Below, piece by piece: positions 13,085 to 49,500 of a stretch of 64,000 nt of DNA. The position numbers were made by a program, and so were the translations under genes. Below the pieces are notes generated by a model. The model was not told the DNA's origin and did not search any database. It saw only the letters and a program-made list of their open reading frames with translations. The stretch comes from Nectonema munidae (taxonomy: Eukaryota > Nematomorpha > Nectonematoida > Nectonematidae): contig JAUIRK010000172.1 in NCBI GenBank assembly GCA_030549495.1, positions 186,001 to 250,000 of the forward strand, written 5' to 3'. Position 1 is the stretch's first letter. Each line of letters begins with the position of its first letter.

Positions 13085-13580
13085 AAACTAACATAAATCA
13101 AAGTATACGAGAAAAGAAAACCATTGCGTTTTTTTGAATATTTGTTTACAAATAAAATTCTGACAGCTGTCATAAATAATAGATCAAGTACATTTTTAAC
13201 AACTGAAACGTTTTGTTTCGATATTTTTACTATAATAATCAACAAATTTTCTTTAAAAAAGGTATTTGATTATCTACAGTGTTACTTATAAAATTTAACA
13301 ATCAACATTATAAAAGATATCTCTGCTAAAATATTAAGAAAATAGAGTATTCTTGCTTTTAACCCGAATAGCTAGTCAAAATATTCATTCTTAAATAGCT
13401 ATTAAAAAAATTTCTTGACTCGAAAAAATAAAAGTTTCAAATGTAACAAACGTAGTGATAAAGATTAAATGACCTTTGTTGAAAAAAATTCTTAGCGCGA
13501 GTCTAACAATATTCATTAATATAAAATTGTAACAATTGGAAACTATTTTAATTTAACTCTAAATGCAAATTAGATAGAAG

Positions 13581-13778
13581 CAGTGGTGTAACCAGAAAAA
13601 AGTTAATGGGGGGGGGCAATTTAAAAACAAAAAACGTGAGCAACATTTTGTATACTTTCTTGATCCTTTCATTGGAGAAATTTTCAAAAACTGATATTGC
13701 ATAAGTTGCATGGGGGCACCATGCGGTACATAGGAGTGTGGGCACGGCCCCTCATGCCCCAGCCTAGCTACGTCACTG
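13581..13778. mobile_element. Small hAT-like MITE
   Basis: The left end cagtggtgtaaccag and right end tagctacgtcactg are diverged inverted repeats of a common hAT-type terminus. The flanks gatagaag and gagagaag match at 7 of 8 bases. An internal G-run is at 13609-13616. It lies inside the 10657-14259 element. Confidence 0.65.
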
Positions 13779-14377
13779 GAGAGAAGAGAACTGAATGAGA
13801 TAGGAAGGCTTAACAAGAGAAGAGGGCTTGAATGAAAGAAGAGAGCTTGAGTGAATGATTGAGTTTTAGCAGAGAAAGCGCAAGAGAAAAACAGAGAAGA
13901 CAGAAGGAAAAATAGAATCACTGTGACAGAAGATGAGAAAATCTAGTGGATCATCAACATGTGTTTGCTCAAAAATATTAAAAAGAGGAGACACTGTGAT
14001 AAACATTGCTTACTTATTGTGTGCATATTGAAGCAATGGATTATTATTATATAGATCTCACCCATCGTCTGTAAAATATGTTCGATAGGAATTTCAGAGC
14101 AGCTTGGCATGTGATGTTTGATTGATTTGAAAGTCTCCATTCTTCATACATAGATATCATGATCATCATACATGTTTTATAAACAAGCAGCAGCTCTTAC
14201 TTATAGAAAATTATTGAGGAGCGAAGGTCATTTTCGCCCCCCCTGGATGTGCGCCCCTGCATTTTCTATATAAGTTCTTCGTTTATAAAAGAACTATAAT
14301 TTGATGTATTTTTATTTGAAAAATGAAAGATTTTGACCCTCTATAATTGTTTATTTTTAGATATTATTTGTAAACTT

Positions 14378-40176
<25,799 letters not shown>

Positions 40177-40197
40177 ACCCATCTATTTTTTGTTTAT

Positions 40198-40203
40198 AAT
40201 AAA
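40198..40203 (+). promoter_or_regulatory. Polyadenylation signal of EFTUD2
   Basis: AATAAA 22 bases after the stop codon. A signal so close implies a very short 3' UTR, though other signals downstream cannot be excluded. Confidence 0.7.
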
Positions 40204-40209
40204 TTTTAA

Positions 40210-41235
40210 TTAATAATCTCTTTTTAAATCTCCTTCATCTCTTTTCTCTTCCACACTTTATTGATTAATTTTGTTTTTCCCTTCCATTTATATAAACAAT
40301 CATTTTTTAATGTGAATTTTGTCATCCAATTTCTAAGTGGTGTATTACAATTTTTTTAAAATAGTAAACTTTTTATTCATATAAAAACAAAAGTAAAGAT
40401 AAAATTTTACTCCTGTGTTGGGCATCAACAGATCTTAACCAGTATTTTTTGACTTTTTTTAGCTAATAAACCAAACATTGAGAGATTTTTCATGGGCCAG
40501 AAAATATTAAATAAATCATTAAAAATTATTTAAATAAAAAAACAGATTTCTTCAAAAAAAATTTTATTTTTTCTTTTAAAAAATATTTTTTCTTTTAAAA
40601 TTACTAAATTTTATTCAAAATACTAAAACTGAGTTTGATTTAATTTCACCTTTCAGTTTTAAAAAAAAACTATTTTTTAGTTTCGTTGAAGTTATAAATT
40701 TTATGTTGTATCTTCAAATACTTTTAACGTCAAACTGAAAAAGAAGAAAGCCTTAGTTAGACCACTATATACACTAAAACTTTTTTCTATTGAACACGCA
40801 ACTTTTATACCTCATGTTTCCTTTCAGCAATACGTATTGATCCTGCAACCGTCCTTAAACTTTTACTAGTTTGCAAAAATAAATTGGGACCTTGACAAGG
40901 CATTCACTATTTACAGGTGGAAACTAACGCAGGCTTTTCTGTGATAGTATTCTCAAAGAAATAAATTAAAGCGATAATTGGTGTCGAGCTACGTGATTGA
41001 TTTTGACGGAGCTAGATGGGAGCTTTTCAATTTCAGCTCATGGGATTGGTGTTATAAAATGTAGTCGTACACATGTTGCCTAGCAAGACAGAAGAATGAT
41101 ATGCATAATCGGATTTAATGTCGTATTTGAAATTCAAATGCATTTTCAACTTGCTCGACTTCGCATTACGCTATCTTATTATTATTAGCGTAATATGTCA
41201 GTCAAATAAAAGAAATATCTATTTGAGACTGAGTG
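40210..41235. other. Intergenic AT-rich stretch
   Basis: No gene or repeat recognised between the EFTUD2 3' end and the LINE end. Confidence 0.45.
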
Positions 41236-41239
41236 AGGA

Positions 41240-42360
41240 GTATTTCCTTTGTGAGGAAGTGATCAGAAGAAAAGTGTAGAATGTTTGTACCACTTTCGCA
41301 TCAGCAGCGATAAGTGGGTGTAAATTCATTCAACCTACATAAAAGCCTGATAATGGCTTCATTCAGGTATGCTTCTACATAGTGCTTATAGTTTTTAGAT
41401 CCAATTTACAAGAATACACTAAGAATATAAGGAGAATGGTTAGAGCCCAAATGAATGAATTAAGGAGATGATTGTGTTGTGTATGTGCTAATTTTAGAGT
41501 GGAAAAAGTGGAGTGGTGTGTACTTGAAGATATTTCTCCAAGTAGCGCTGATTTGTTGGCTCTAAGTTGGGCAAGTGTGTGTTTTGTTTTAATGGTTAAC
41601 CTTGACTCTGATGCATCGATTTGCGGCGACAAAATGTTTATAGCGTTATTAGGCTTTTAACGGAAGATTTTATCTGAATAAGGACATAGTGGTCGAAAAT
41701 TTATTGTCAAAGAATTGATTTGGATACAAGTTTACGTATCTACCCATTTGCGCTGAAGTGTAAAAATTTTGTGACAGCTTGTGTGTTTATAATAATCTTT
41801 TTATATATGGTCTTGCTTATTTTGGCAAATGTTGTTATCATCATCCAATATCTTGTTTTTCATGTGCCTTTTTGGTTTACTAGAGTGGGAAAATAGATTA
41901 ATCGGTGTGGCTGCTTTGCGACTTTTGCTCATAGGTTTAATCTTTATATATTAATGTGTTCTATGTAGGAGTATATAAATGTTTCTGTATGCATGTGTTT
42001 TATGTTGGTGTTGTTTGTGCTGTATTTTGTATGACTTGTAATTTAATTATTTTGGATTGCTATATAATCGGGCCTCATGTCGTGGATTCATATTCTAGGA
42101 CGTGTGATGTTTTTATATGCATTTGTGATGACTTCCTTGTGTCGACCCACTTCGTGCCAATTAATGCTCGGATGGTAGTGAGTGTTTTGTTTGCTCTTAG
42201 CTTGTCTATGCTAGTGAGTATGCTTAGGGTCACTGTATCAATAACACAAGATCTGAATCTGTTTGAAAACTCTTTAAAAAGATGTACAATGTCCATACTC
42301 TACGTAATTTTTTACACCGTCGAAAGAATTGCAGGCAATGATGCATAGCGTGATCTCATA
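41240..42360 (-). mobile_element. Jockey-like LINE 3' end, degenerate
   Basis: Minus-strand reading from about 42296 gives TTIRALIGTKWVDTRKSSQM and HVLEYESTT, then KIIKLQVIQNTAQ. This is the reverse-transcriptase thumb (…GT.WG…LEYA.PIW…KLQ.VQN). HTLAQLRANKSALL then lies near 41580. A second copy of the family end is at 29.5-29.8 kb. The copy is full of stops. Confidence 0.65.
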
Positions 42361-42764
42361 ATTGCATGTAAAAGATATTACAAAGAAGGTACACTATAAA
42401 ATACTGTTTAAAAATATATCACCCGTTCTCTTTCTCTATTGTAACTGGCTTTTTTATTTCCTGGAATTTCAAAAAAATATTATAAATCAAGCTTTTGTTG
42501 AATGATTACAACGAATACAAAAAATCATAATTTATTATATTTCTGAAATACTCTTGTTACCTTGAAGAAAAATGAAAATGTATTTTTTTTATAAATTTTT
42601 TTTTGAAGCTTTAGTTTTATTAAATAAATCTAGTCTTACAAAACATGTGAAAAATTAAAAAAAAATTATAAATCATTGTAACAATTTTAAAAAAGAAGTA
42701 TTTTATGTTGATTATAACAATTTTCTTGCATAAAAAAGAACTTTAAAACTGTTCCTTTTATTTT
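42197..42764. repeat. Direct duplication, copy 1
   Basis: 568 bp nearly identical to 43660-44224, with only a handful of substitutions and small indels. The left part covers the start of the LINE remnant; the rest is AT-rich non-coding sequence. Confidence 0.95.
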
Positions 42765-42769
42765 TAGCC

Positions 42770-43655
42770 AAAATTTCGTACTTTACTTACATTTATACAG
42801 TTGCGGAGATATGGTGGAACTTTGAAAGTAGTTGTCATCACCTTTACTCGTGTTATATAACTTTGTTTCCATATTTCAAGCAATTCACATTCTTTCAATG
42901 AATTATTTTTGAGAGCGTTAGCTAGTTTCGGAAAAGTTCTAGAATTAAAAGGACGAAGTTAAAGTCTTCCCACGCATAATATGGAATTACCAATGGTACG
43001 AAGATATATGAATATACTGGCATCCACAGCTATACACCAAAAAATAAATTTCTTTTCTTCTAATAGCTTTTAGTGTAACTTCTGATGCATGAGGAGCAAA
43101 CACTTTTGTAATTATATGCCACCAGTTTTTGTTCTACAATAAAAAAATTCCCCTTTATCAGAATCTCAAAAATCTTGCTTCAACAATGAAATTATGCAAT
43201 CTATTGTTCTGAAAGTGAGTCCATGTTTAATAAAATGCTATGCAAACACTCTTTTTAAGCGCCGTTCTTCATTTTTTCATCTAAGTAATCCCTGAGAAGT
43301 TTAGGCTGAAGATAAGAATGCTATCAAGCATTTTTATGCTTCATTTAAGTTGATACGTTTTTCAAAATCTCCATTTCATTCATATATTGCTGATTGAAAC
43401 GTAAGTCGAATGTAAGCAAATTAACCCTCACTTGAACGTGTACGGCCCGAGCGGCCTTGTAGTGTTTTATAACTATTTACTTCAATATTTTAACATAAAA
43501 AGGAAGAATTTGAAAAGATTTTTAACACAAAACATAAAAAGTAAAAATTTAACAACACCTATAAATTAAAAATTTTTTTATAATGTAAAAAAATCCTTTG
43601 CAAAATTTTGTCGTTTTTTAACAAATTGTATTTTAAGATTAGTATTTTTTTGAAA
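42770..43655. other. Spacer between the two duplicate copies
   Basis: AT-rich. A short GC-rich phrase (tacggcccgagcggccttg) lies at 43440-43460. No gene supported. Confidence 0.4.
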
Positions 43656-43659
43656 TTGA

Positions 43660-44224
43660 TTAGCTTGTCTATGCTAGTGAGTATGCTTAGGGTCACTGTA
43701 TCAATAACACAAGATCTGAATCTGTTTGAAGACTCTTTAAAAAGATGTACAATGTCCATACTCTACGTAATTTTTTACACCGTCGAAAGAATTGCAGGCA
43801 ATGATGCATAGCGTGATCTCATAATTGCATGTAAAAGATATTACAAAGAAGGTACACTATAAAATACTGTTTAAAAATATATCACCCGTTCTCTTTCTCT
43901 ATTGTAACTGGCTTTTTTATTTCCTGGAATTTCAAAAAAATATTATAAATCAAGCTTTTGTTGAATGATTACAACGAATACAAAAACTCATAATTTATTA
44001 TATTTCTGAAATACTCTTGTTACCTTGAAGAAAGATGAAAATGTATTTTTTTATAAAATTTTTTTTGAAGCTTTAGTTTTATTAAATAAATCTAGTCTTA
44101 CAAAACATGTGAAAAATTAAAAAAAAAATTATAAATCATTGTAACAATTTTAACAAAGTATTTTATGTTGATTATAACAATTTTCTTGCATAAAAAAGAA
44201 CTTTAAAAATGTTCCTTTTATTTT
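43660..44224. repeat. Direct duplication, copy 2
   Basis: 565 bp matching 42197-42764 in the same orientation, offset by 1463 bp. It lacks the LINE sequence to the left of copy 1, so the duplicated block cuts through the LINE. Confidence 0.95.
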
Positions 44225-44589
44225 GTTCATTTGACAGCGTGTTTTTTTGTAGATACGACAATTTTTTTACGATTTCATAACTAATCTTTTTTATTTATAA
44301 GAGGTTTTTGATTTACACTTAAACTTTCCTAAATTTTCTTTCCAAGGGATAATATTTTTTTCAAAGATATGTAAGTATATTAGCTAATGTGGATGATTGC
44401 ATTATAACTTATCTTCCATAATAGAGTAAGTATTGAGATCAATTAAAAATTATAAAGTAAAAAGACGAAAATAGGAAAATTTTAATGGAAAATTAGTTTT
44501 CCATATTGAAAAAACGATCACTTGAATTATTCAAATATAATATAGATTGAATAAAAAACGTTGGATTGTTTTTAAAATATGATAAAGTA

Positions 44590-44730
44590 CGTCCCGTCAG
44601 GTGTTTTCATAAAGAGTGCATAATTGCGCCATCAAACTATGTTGAAAGGAGGATTGATGAACGATTGAAACACAAAACCTTGAGTTATTGAAACGCAGTA
44701 TCTAACCAACCTTACTCACGCCATATAATT
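44590..44730 (-). mobile_element. tRNA-derived SINE, minus strand
   Basis: The reverse complement reads ggcgtgagtaaggttggtta, then gatactgcgtttcaataact, then a tail with gcgcaattatgcactc and gaaaacacc. It is the same family as the copies at 48.7, 60.2 and 61.3 kb. Confidence 0.75.
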
Positions 44731-44944
44731 ATTATATACTAGATAAGCGATACTCAAATGATTAGTTCAAACTAACACATTAAATTTTTGTTAAGTTGAT
44801 TTAAAATTGTAAACTTTAGTTCCTTGGTTCTAAAAGCCAAAAAAAGATTAGGTACATTCCTGTTATCGCCCCACCACCCCCAAAATGTTATAAAACATGT
44901 ATTAAAGTACACAAATGTATTAAAAAAAACAAGTGAAAAATCTT

Positions 44945-45202
44945 TTAATCTGTAGGTGGATAAAATTCAACCATATCAAAAAGAATCGCATCAAACATAT
45001 TACCACCATATATAATCGAAGATGAATGACGCCAAAGAAACTCAGCTAAATATCCAGATAGCATCTCTCGATTAGTTCCACATTGCCTCTTGTTTCTAAC
45101 ATTTGCAGAACGCCACACACGCTCAATATGTTGAGTATGGACTCTGGTGATGCATTTTTCTTCGTTGTCAAGTTTTCGAATCAATTTCTTTAAATTTTCC
45201 AT
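44945..45202 (-). mobile_element. Merlin/ISXO2-like transposase fragment
   Basis: The 85-residue frame reads THIS-type core VHTQHIERVWRSANVRNKR and QCGTNREMLSGYLAEFLWRH. This is the C-terminal DDE signature (HTQ.IE..W…) of ISXO2/IS1016-like transposases, found in animals as Merlin elements. No upstream catalytic half or termini seen. Confidence 0.7.
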
Positions 45203-45209
45203 TCATGGG

Positions 45210-46050
45210 CTTTTTTTTCTATGAAAAAGGTTTTGATTAATGATATATAGTAAGTTTAATGTAGGTTAGGTTAAAACAATACAAGAATATTTATCGTGGT
45301 AGAAGAGCGATAACAGGAAAGTACCAAAGATTAAATGGACAAAATTTCCGTTTTAAAAATTCGGATATATCCGAATAAACCGGATATCGGGTAGGGTCAT
45401 ATAGGGAACCCAAAATGAATGGTTTGAAGAAGAAATTACCTTTTGAAATAACTAGAAGCATAATCATAGTAAGCTGCAAATTCAAAAGTTTTTCCTGAAT
45501 TCAACCAATAAAATAATTTTAAGAAACCTTGAGAAAATTTTGAATAAGTTCAATTATGTATTTAAAAAAGTGAAGAAGTTTGTTAAATTCTTGCACAAAA
45601 TTTAAGCGTTTTGAGGGAATTTTATTTTTTGTATAAATATTCAAAGTTCCCAAGTTGTTGACAGATCACTAATATCTGAACTTGGATAAGGAGGAGTCGA
45701 TCAGAAACTCAAAAATGCATACATAAACAAAGAGAGAAAAAGGAAATAGGTACGAAACAATCGCATATTTTCGTGACTTTAAAACGACTCTGCGTAGCGA
45801 AACAACGCGCAGAAGCTGTTTGGCGTAAATTTTCGAAATTTATTCATTTTTTGAAATACAATAGCATATTCAATTTTTGTAGGTAATATAAGTGTGAGCG
45901 TGTGATGTGTCGTCGATGATATACAACACAATATGACGAGAATATCGTAGTGGTTGTTAATCAATTTATCGATTGTTTCTCCCAAGAAACAGTCATCATA
46001 TAATGTTTCTACTACAGCTTTTTCTCTCTCTTACTACTTACTTTCTACTG
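45210..46050. other. Intergenic stretch upstream of the NWD-like gene
   Basis: AT-rich at first and less so towards 46000. It probably contains the promoter of the next gene, but no TATA or initiator could be assigned with confidence. Confidence 0.35.
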
Positions 46051-46083
46051 GATGATGTGCCGTGAAACGAGAATTTCTCCTAC

Positions 46084-46133
46084 TCATTCATTCATTCATC
46101 ATTCATTCATTCATTCATTCATTGATTCATTCA
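46084..46133. repeat. ATTC tetranucleotide repeat
   Basis: About ten ATTC units with a few interruptions, upstream of the NWD-like start codon, possibly in its 5' UTR or promoter. Confidence 0.85.
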
Positions 46134-46453
46134 TCGTCTTCATTTCAACAACAACGCTCAAAATTCTCTGCATTCTGCCTACTACTGTGTACACAACACA
46201 CACACTCACAACAGCACTGCTATCTAAATGTGAAATCATGGTGCTCTCAGCCAGTACGCCAAGCTCATTGATGATAGCTGCAATTTGAGCTTGCTCATCT
46301 CATTCATCTCTCGCAAAGCGTAATCCTATATGTTCAACTGCTAGGAGTGTTTTATACTTTTTTCCCTTGTTCGTGACAAAAAAGCGATTCGAGATTGTTC
46401 ACACACACACGGCGATTACATTCTCCACTCATCATCAGTCCAGTAAGAAAGAT

Positions 46454-46545
46454 ATGGGACAAAGTTTGGCCAAGTCGAAGGAGTTGCGCAAAGAGAAACA
46501 GCACCTGAAGAAAAGGGAGAAAGATGCTGACTCCCTCTGCAAAAG
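46454..46545 (+). CDS. NWD2-like gene, exon 1
   Basis: ATG at 46454 after gaaagat. The text around it is less AT-rich than its surroundings. It encodes 30 residues plus two bases and ends DADSLCK before gtattt. Acidic and basic residues alternate heptad-like. Confidence 0.65.
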
Positions 46546-49500
46546 GTATTTTTCGTGTAACATTTTTAATCGCCACATAAGCAGCAGCCTTATTTACTCT
46601 TTCGACCTTCGACTAAACTTCCTATTTTTGTTTGCTTTTCTTGTCTTAGCAAAGTACGATGATTTTTTATCTACACATACATATACTTCATCCACAGTTT
46701 ATTTTGTTGTTCTGAATGTAAGTAAGAAATGGCCAAAATCTTTAGGTTCCCAACGAAAGCGGTAAGACCCTCGAATGGCCGTTTTTTGAAATTATTAGAG
46801 AGCACCGTGAAAAGATATGAATAACAAGTACTAGCTATTAAATTTTTTTCACAAATTGAAGCAACGAAATATTTTTACAATTTACGAAAGTTATATTTTG
46901 CAAAATACTTTATACAAGTAACTATCAATTTTGGATATCAAAAGAAGTTTCACTTCTCTTTCCACTATTCGTAGGTGACTAAAATAATTTTAATCTTTCT
47001 CACAGATTGTATGGTAGAAAATGGCTTTGTGCCAGTAATGAAGGAAAGCGTATAGATAATGTGGGAGTGGTGATATCAAAATTATTTCTGTGATATTCAA
47101 CTTAATTTTAAAATTTGGGAGATAAACAACAACAACAAACAACGTTAAGGGTCATAACGAATTCTATCCATTTTTTATTCTGAAACAAAATATATAATTT
47201 ATAAGTAAGAGGCGTTTCCGTTGGAGGGGAGAAGGTTCTTGTAATTTAAGGGATTGTTTTCTTTTTATGTTGTAATAGATGAATTTTTATTGTTAGCAAT
47301 AATGGATAGAAAAGATTTTTGTATGCTAGTTTGTTTTTATCTTTATATTTTGCGTTGATCCTTAGGACTCAGGACTCTTTTGCTATTTATTTTATGTTTA
47401 GTTTGTTCATTAGTTAACTTTTGGATTAGTTAGTTGGTTAGTTAATTAATTTCTCAGCCCTAATTTTGCTGGGCCATTTCGAGTGATAATTGAATTTTGA
47501 ATAAACTTTTTCCATCCATTTTTATCTAACATTGATGTTTTTTAATCTTGTTTAACAAATTTATTATTTCCAAATAAGTTCATTAAAATGACTTTGTAAT
47601 GTAAACGAGTATTATAAAAAAAAGTAAAAATGTAAAAAACATAATAACATGCAAAGAGTGTACTAAAGAATATTTGATGCATTTATCCCAAGGTAAAACA
47701 TCTCAAACGAATCTTTTTGCTCATGATCTTGCGTTATTTTATATGTTTTTTAAATATCCTTTTTATACGAAATTTTGTTTCAAACCGTACGTAACGTATC
47801 ATATATAGCGCCAATATACATTATCATCCTCGTATATATCTTCCGCACCCTTCAGTTTATTATCGTAACGTTTTAATCTATATCCAGCATATTCATCCAA
47901 GACTTAACAACTCATTGTGTCTTTGCTCTATATAAATATTTATCTTTTTACGTTTATCTATCCCATATGGCTTATTTTTATCTCTATTTATCATCTTTGC
48001 TTCTATTTACTTTGATATGATTGTGTTTTTCCTTTATCCTATAAAATGTTGGTGGAGAATATTGACTCTCGGAAACCTTAGTCGTTTTTTTCGGTGTAAC
48101 AATGACGGATCGAACAAAGACGATCTCTTGACGTTTCAAGGTGTATGTCTTCATATGTGTTTGTCCATTATTCTGCTTTTACACACAATCACATGAGAAC
48201 ATTGTTCAAAAGAATTTATTTGACTTTTATGCTAAATTTTTCATTGAAAATATGGGTAATGTTGCACTATCCGTGCATCGATAAACGTCTTTCCTAAGCA
48301 ATTCACTTTTTATCGATGCACGGATAGTGCAACATTACCATATGGGTAGGGTAAACACAATTTTAAATATCTTTTAGCCATTTTTTTATTTTTTACTATA
48401 ATTTTGACACTGAAATTTATTAAATATTATTATGAGGAAAAATTATTACATTTGTTAAAAAATTCTCTTCTAATTATTCATTCACTTTGTTAGAATGAAA
48501 AGCGATGTGATAATTTTATGTAAAAAAGTCAGGAAATAGATCATTTAAGCCTGTTCTGCGACTCGAACCCAATATTATCAGGTCATGCTTGTAAGTAATG
48601 CTAAATGTACGGTGTAGTGTTTTTACTTAGAAGTCACAATGTACCTCATCTATCCAAATATGGGAAATAAGGTTTATTGCTATATATTTGAAGAAGCGGT
48701 GTGACTAAATTTAGATACTGGCTTTCGATAATTCAGCCTCTTTGGTCCAATTTCGCATTAAGCCTCCTTTCCTCATATTTCGATACAAGTGGTGCAATTG
48801 TCCCTTCTCGATAAAAACACCCCATCGAACCATTACCTTTAGCTTTGAATCCAAGACATTGCTGCATTAGTCCTATCTAAGCGTATCGATAACTCCAAGC
48901 AGGGCTGGTTTCAAGCCGATTTGACCGATGTTATCAAGTTGAGCCCCCCGCCCGTGTGCCTTTTCTGTATTATATAACGTACAAAATTCTACTTAAAACG
49001 TAAAATGAAAAGTGAGATCATCTTTCTCATAATATTAATTCATTATGTATGATGAATTTTGTAAATCATCGTTATGTCACCTCCTTTAGCAATGACGGAT
49101 TTTTTCACTTTTCAAAGCGACGTGGAAAACAATGGCGTATACAATATGCTCAAGTTACCCTAAGTTTTAATTATGTACTATTTTTTACAAGTGTTTACAA
49201 TTATTTCACAGTGTAAGTAACTATACTTAGGAGAGGAGAGGAGAGGAGTTATGCAACACGAAGAATACAATGTTTAAAAATCTGTACAACAAGCTAGTTC
49301 TAAAATAACTCTTCAAAATTTAGAAATTATACTATTTTTGAAAGATATATTGTAATTGCATATCTACTTCAAATAAAAAAAGTTATTTCCTTATTTATTT
49401 ATTTTTGATTTTATATGTGAAAAAAGATAAGCTTAAATTTCGATTTTCAACAACATTTGTTATATTTCATTTTATCATCGGACTTTGAGTACATCAAAAA

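Larger units (their letters stand above)
10657..14259. mobile_element. 3.6-kb hAT-like non-autonomous element, nested insertions
   Basis: The left terminus CAGGGGCGCACATCC (10657) and right terminus GGATGTGCGCCCCTG (ending 14259) are a perfect 15-bp inverted repeat. Both flanks carry the same 8 bp, cattttct (10649-10656 and 14260-14267), the target duplication length of hAT elements. No transposase is visible inside. The interior holds two copies of a terminal-repeat/minisatellite family, a SINE and a small hAT-like MITE. A second copy of its last ~205 bp lies at 15293-15497. The right end lies about 120 bp before the EFTUD2 start codon. Confidence 0.85.

Noticed and set aside
13559-13921. 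120-residue minus-strand open frame with serine-rich hydrophobic start
   Set aside because: It crosses the end of a MITE inside a hAT-like element and has no motif; it is a chance frame.
41956-42348. 130-residue plus-strand open frame, Cys-rich, partly repeated at 43608-43811
   Set aside because: It is the antisense of a LINE reverse-transcriptase thumb, and the repeat comes from the direct duplication.
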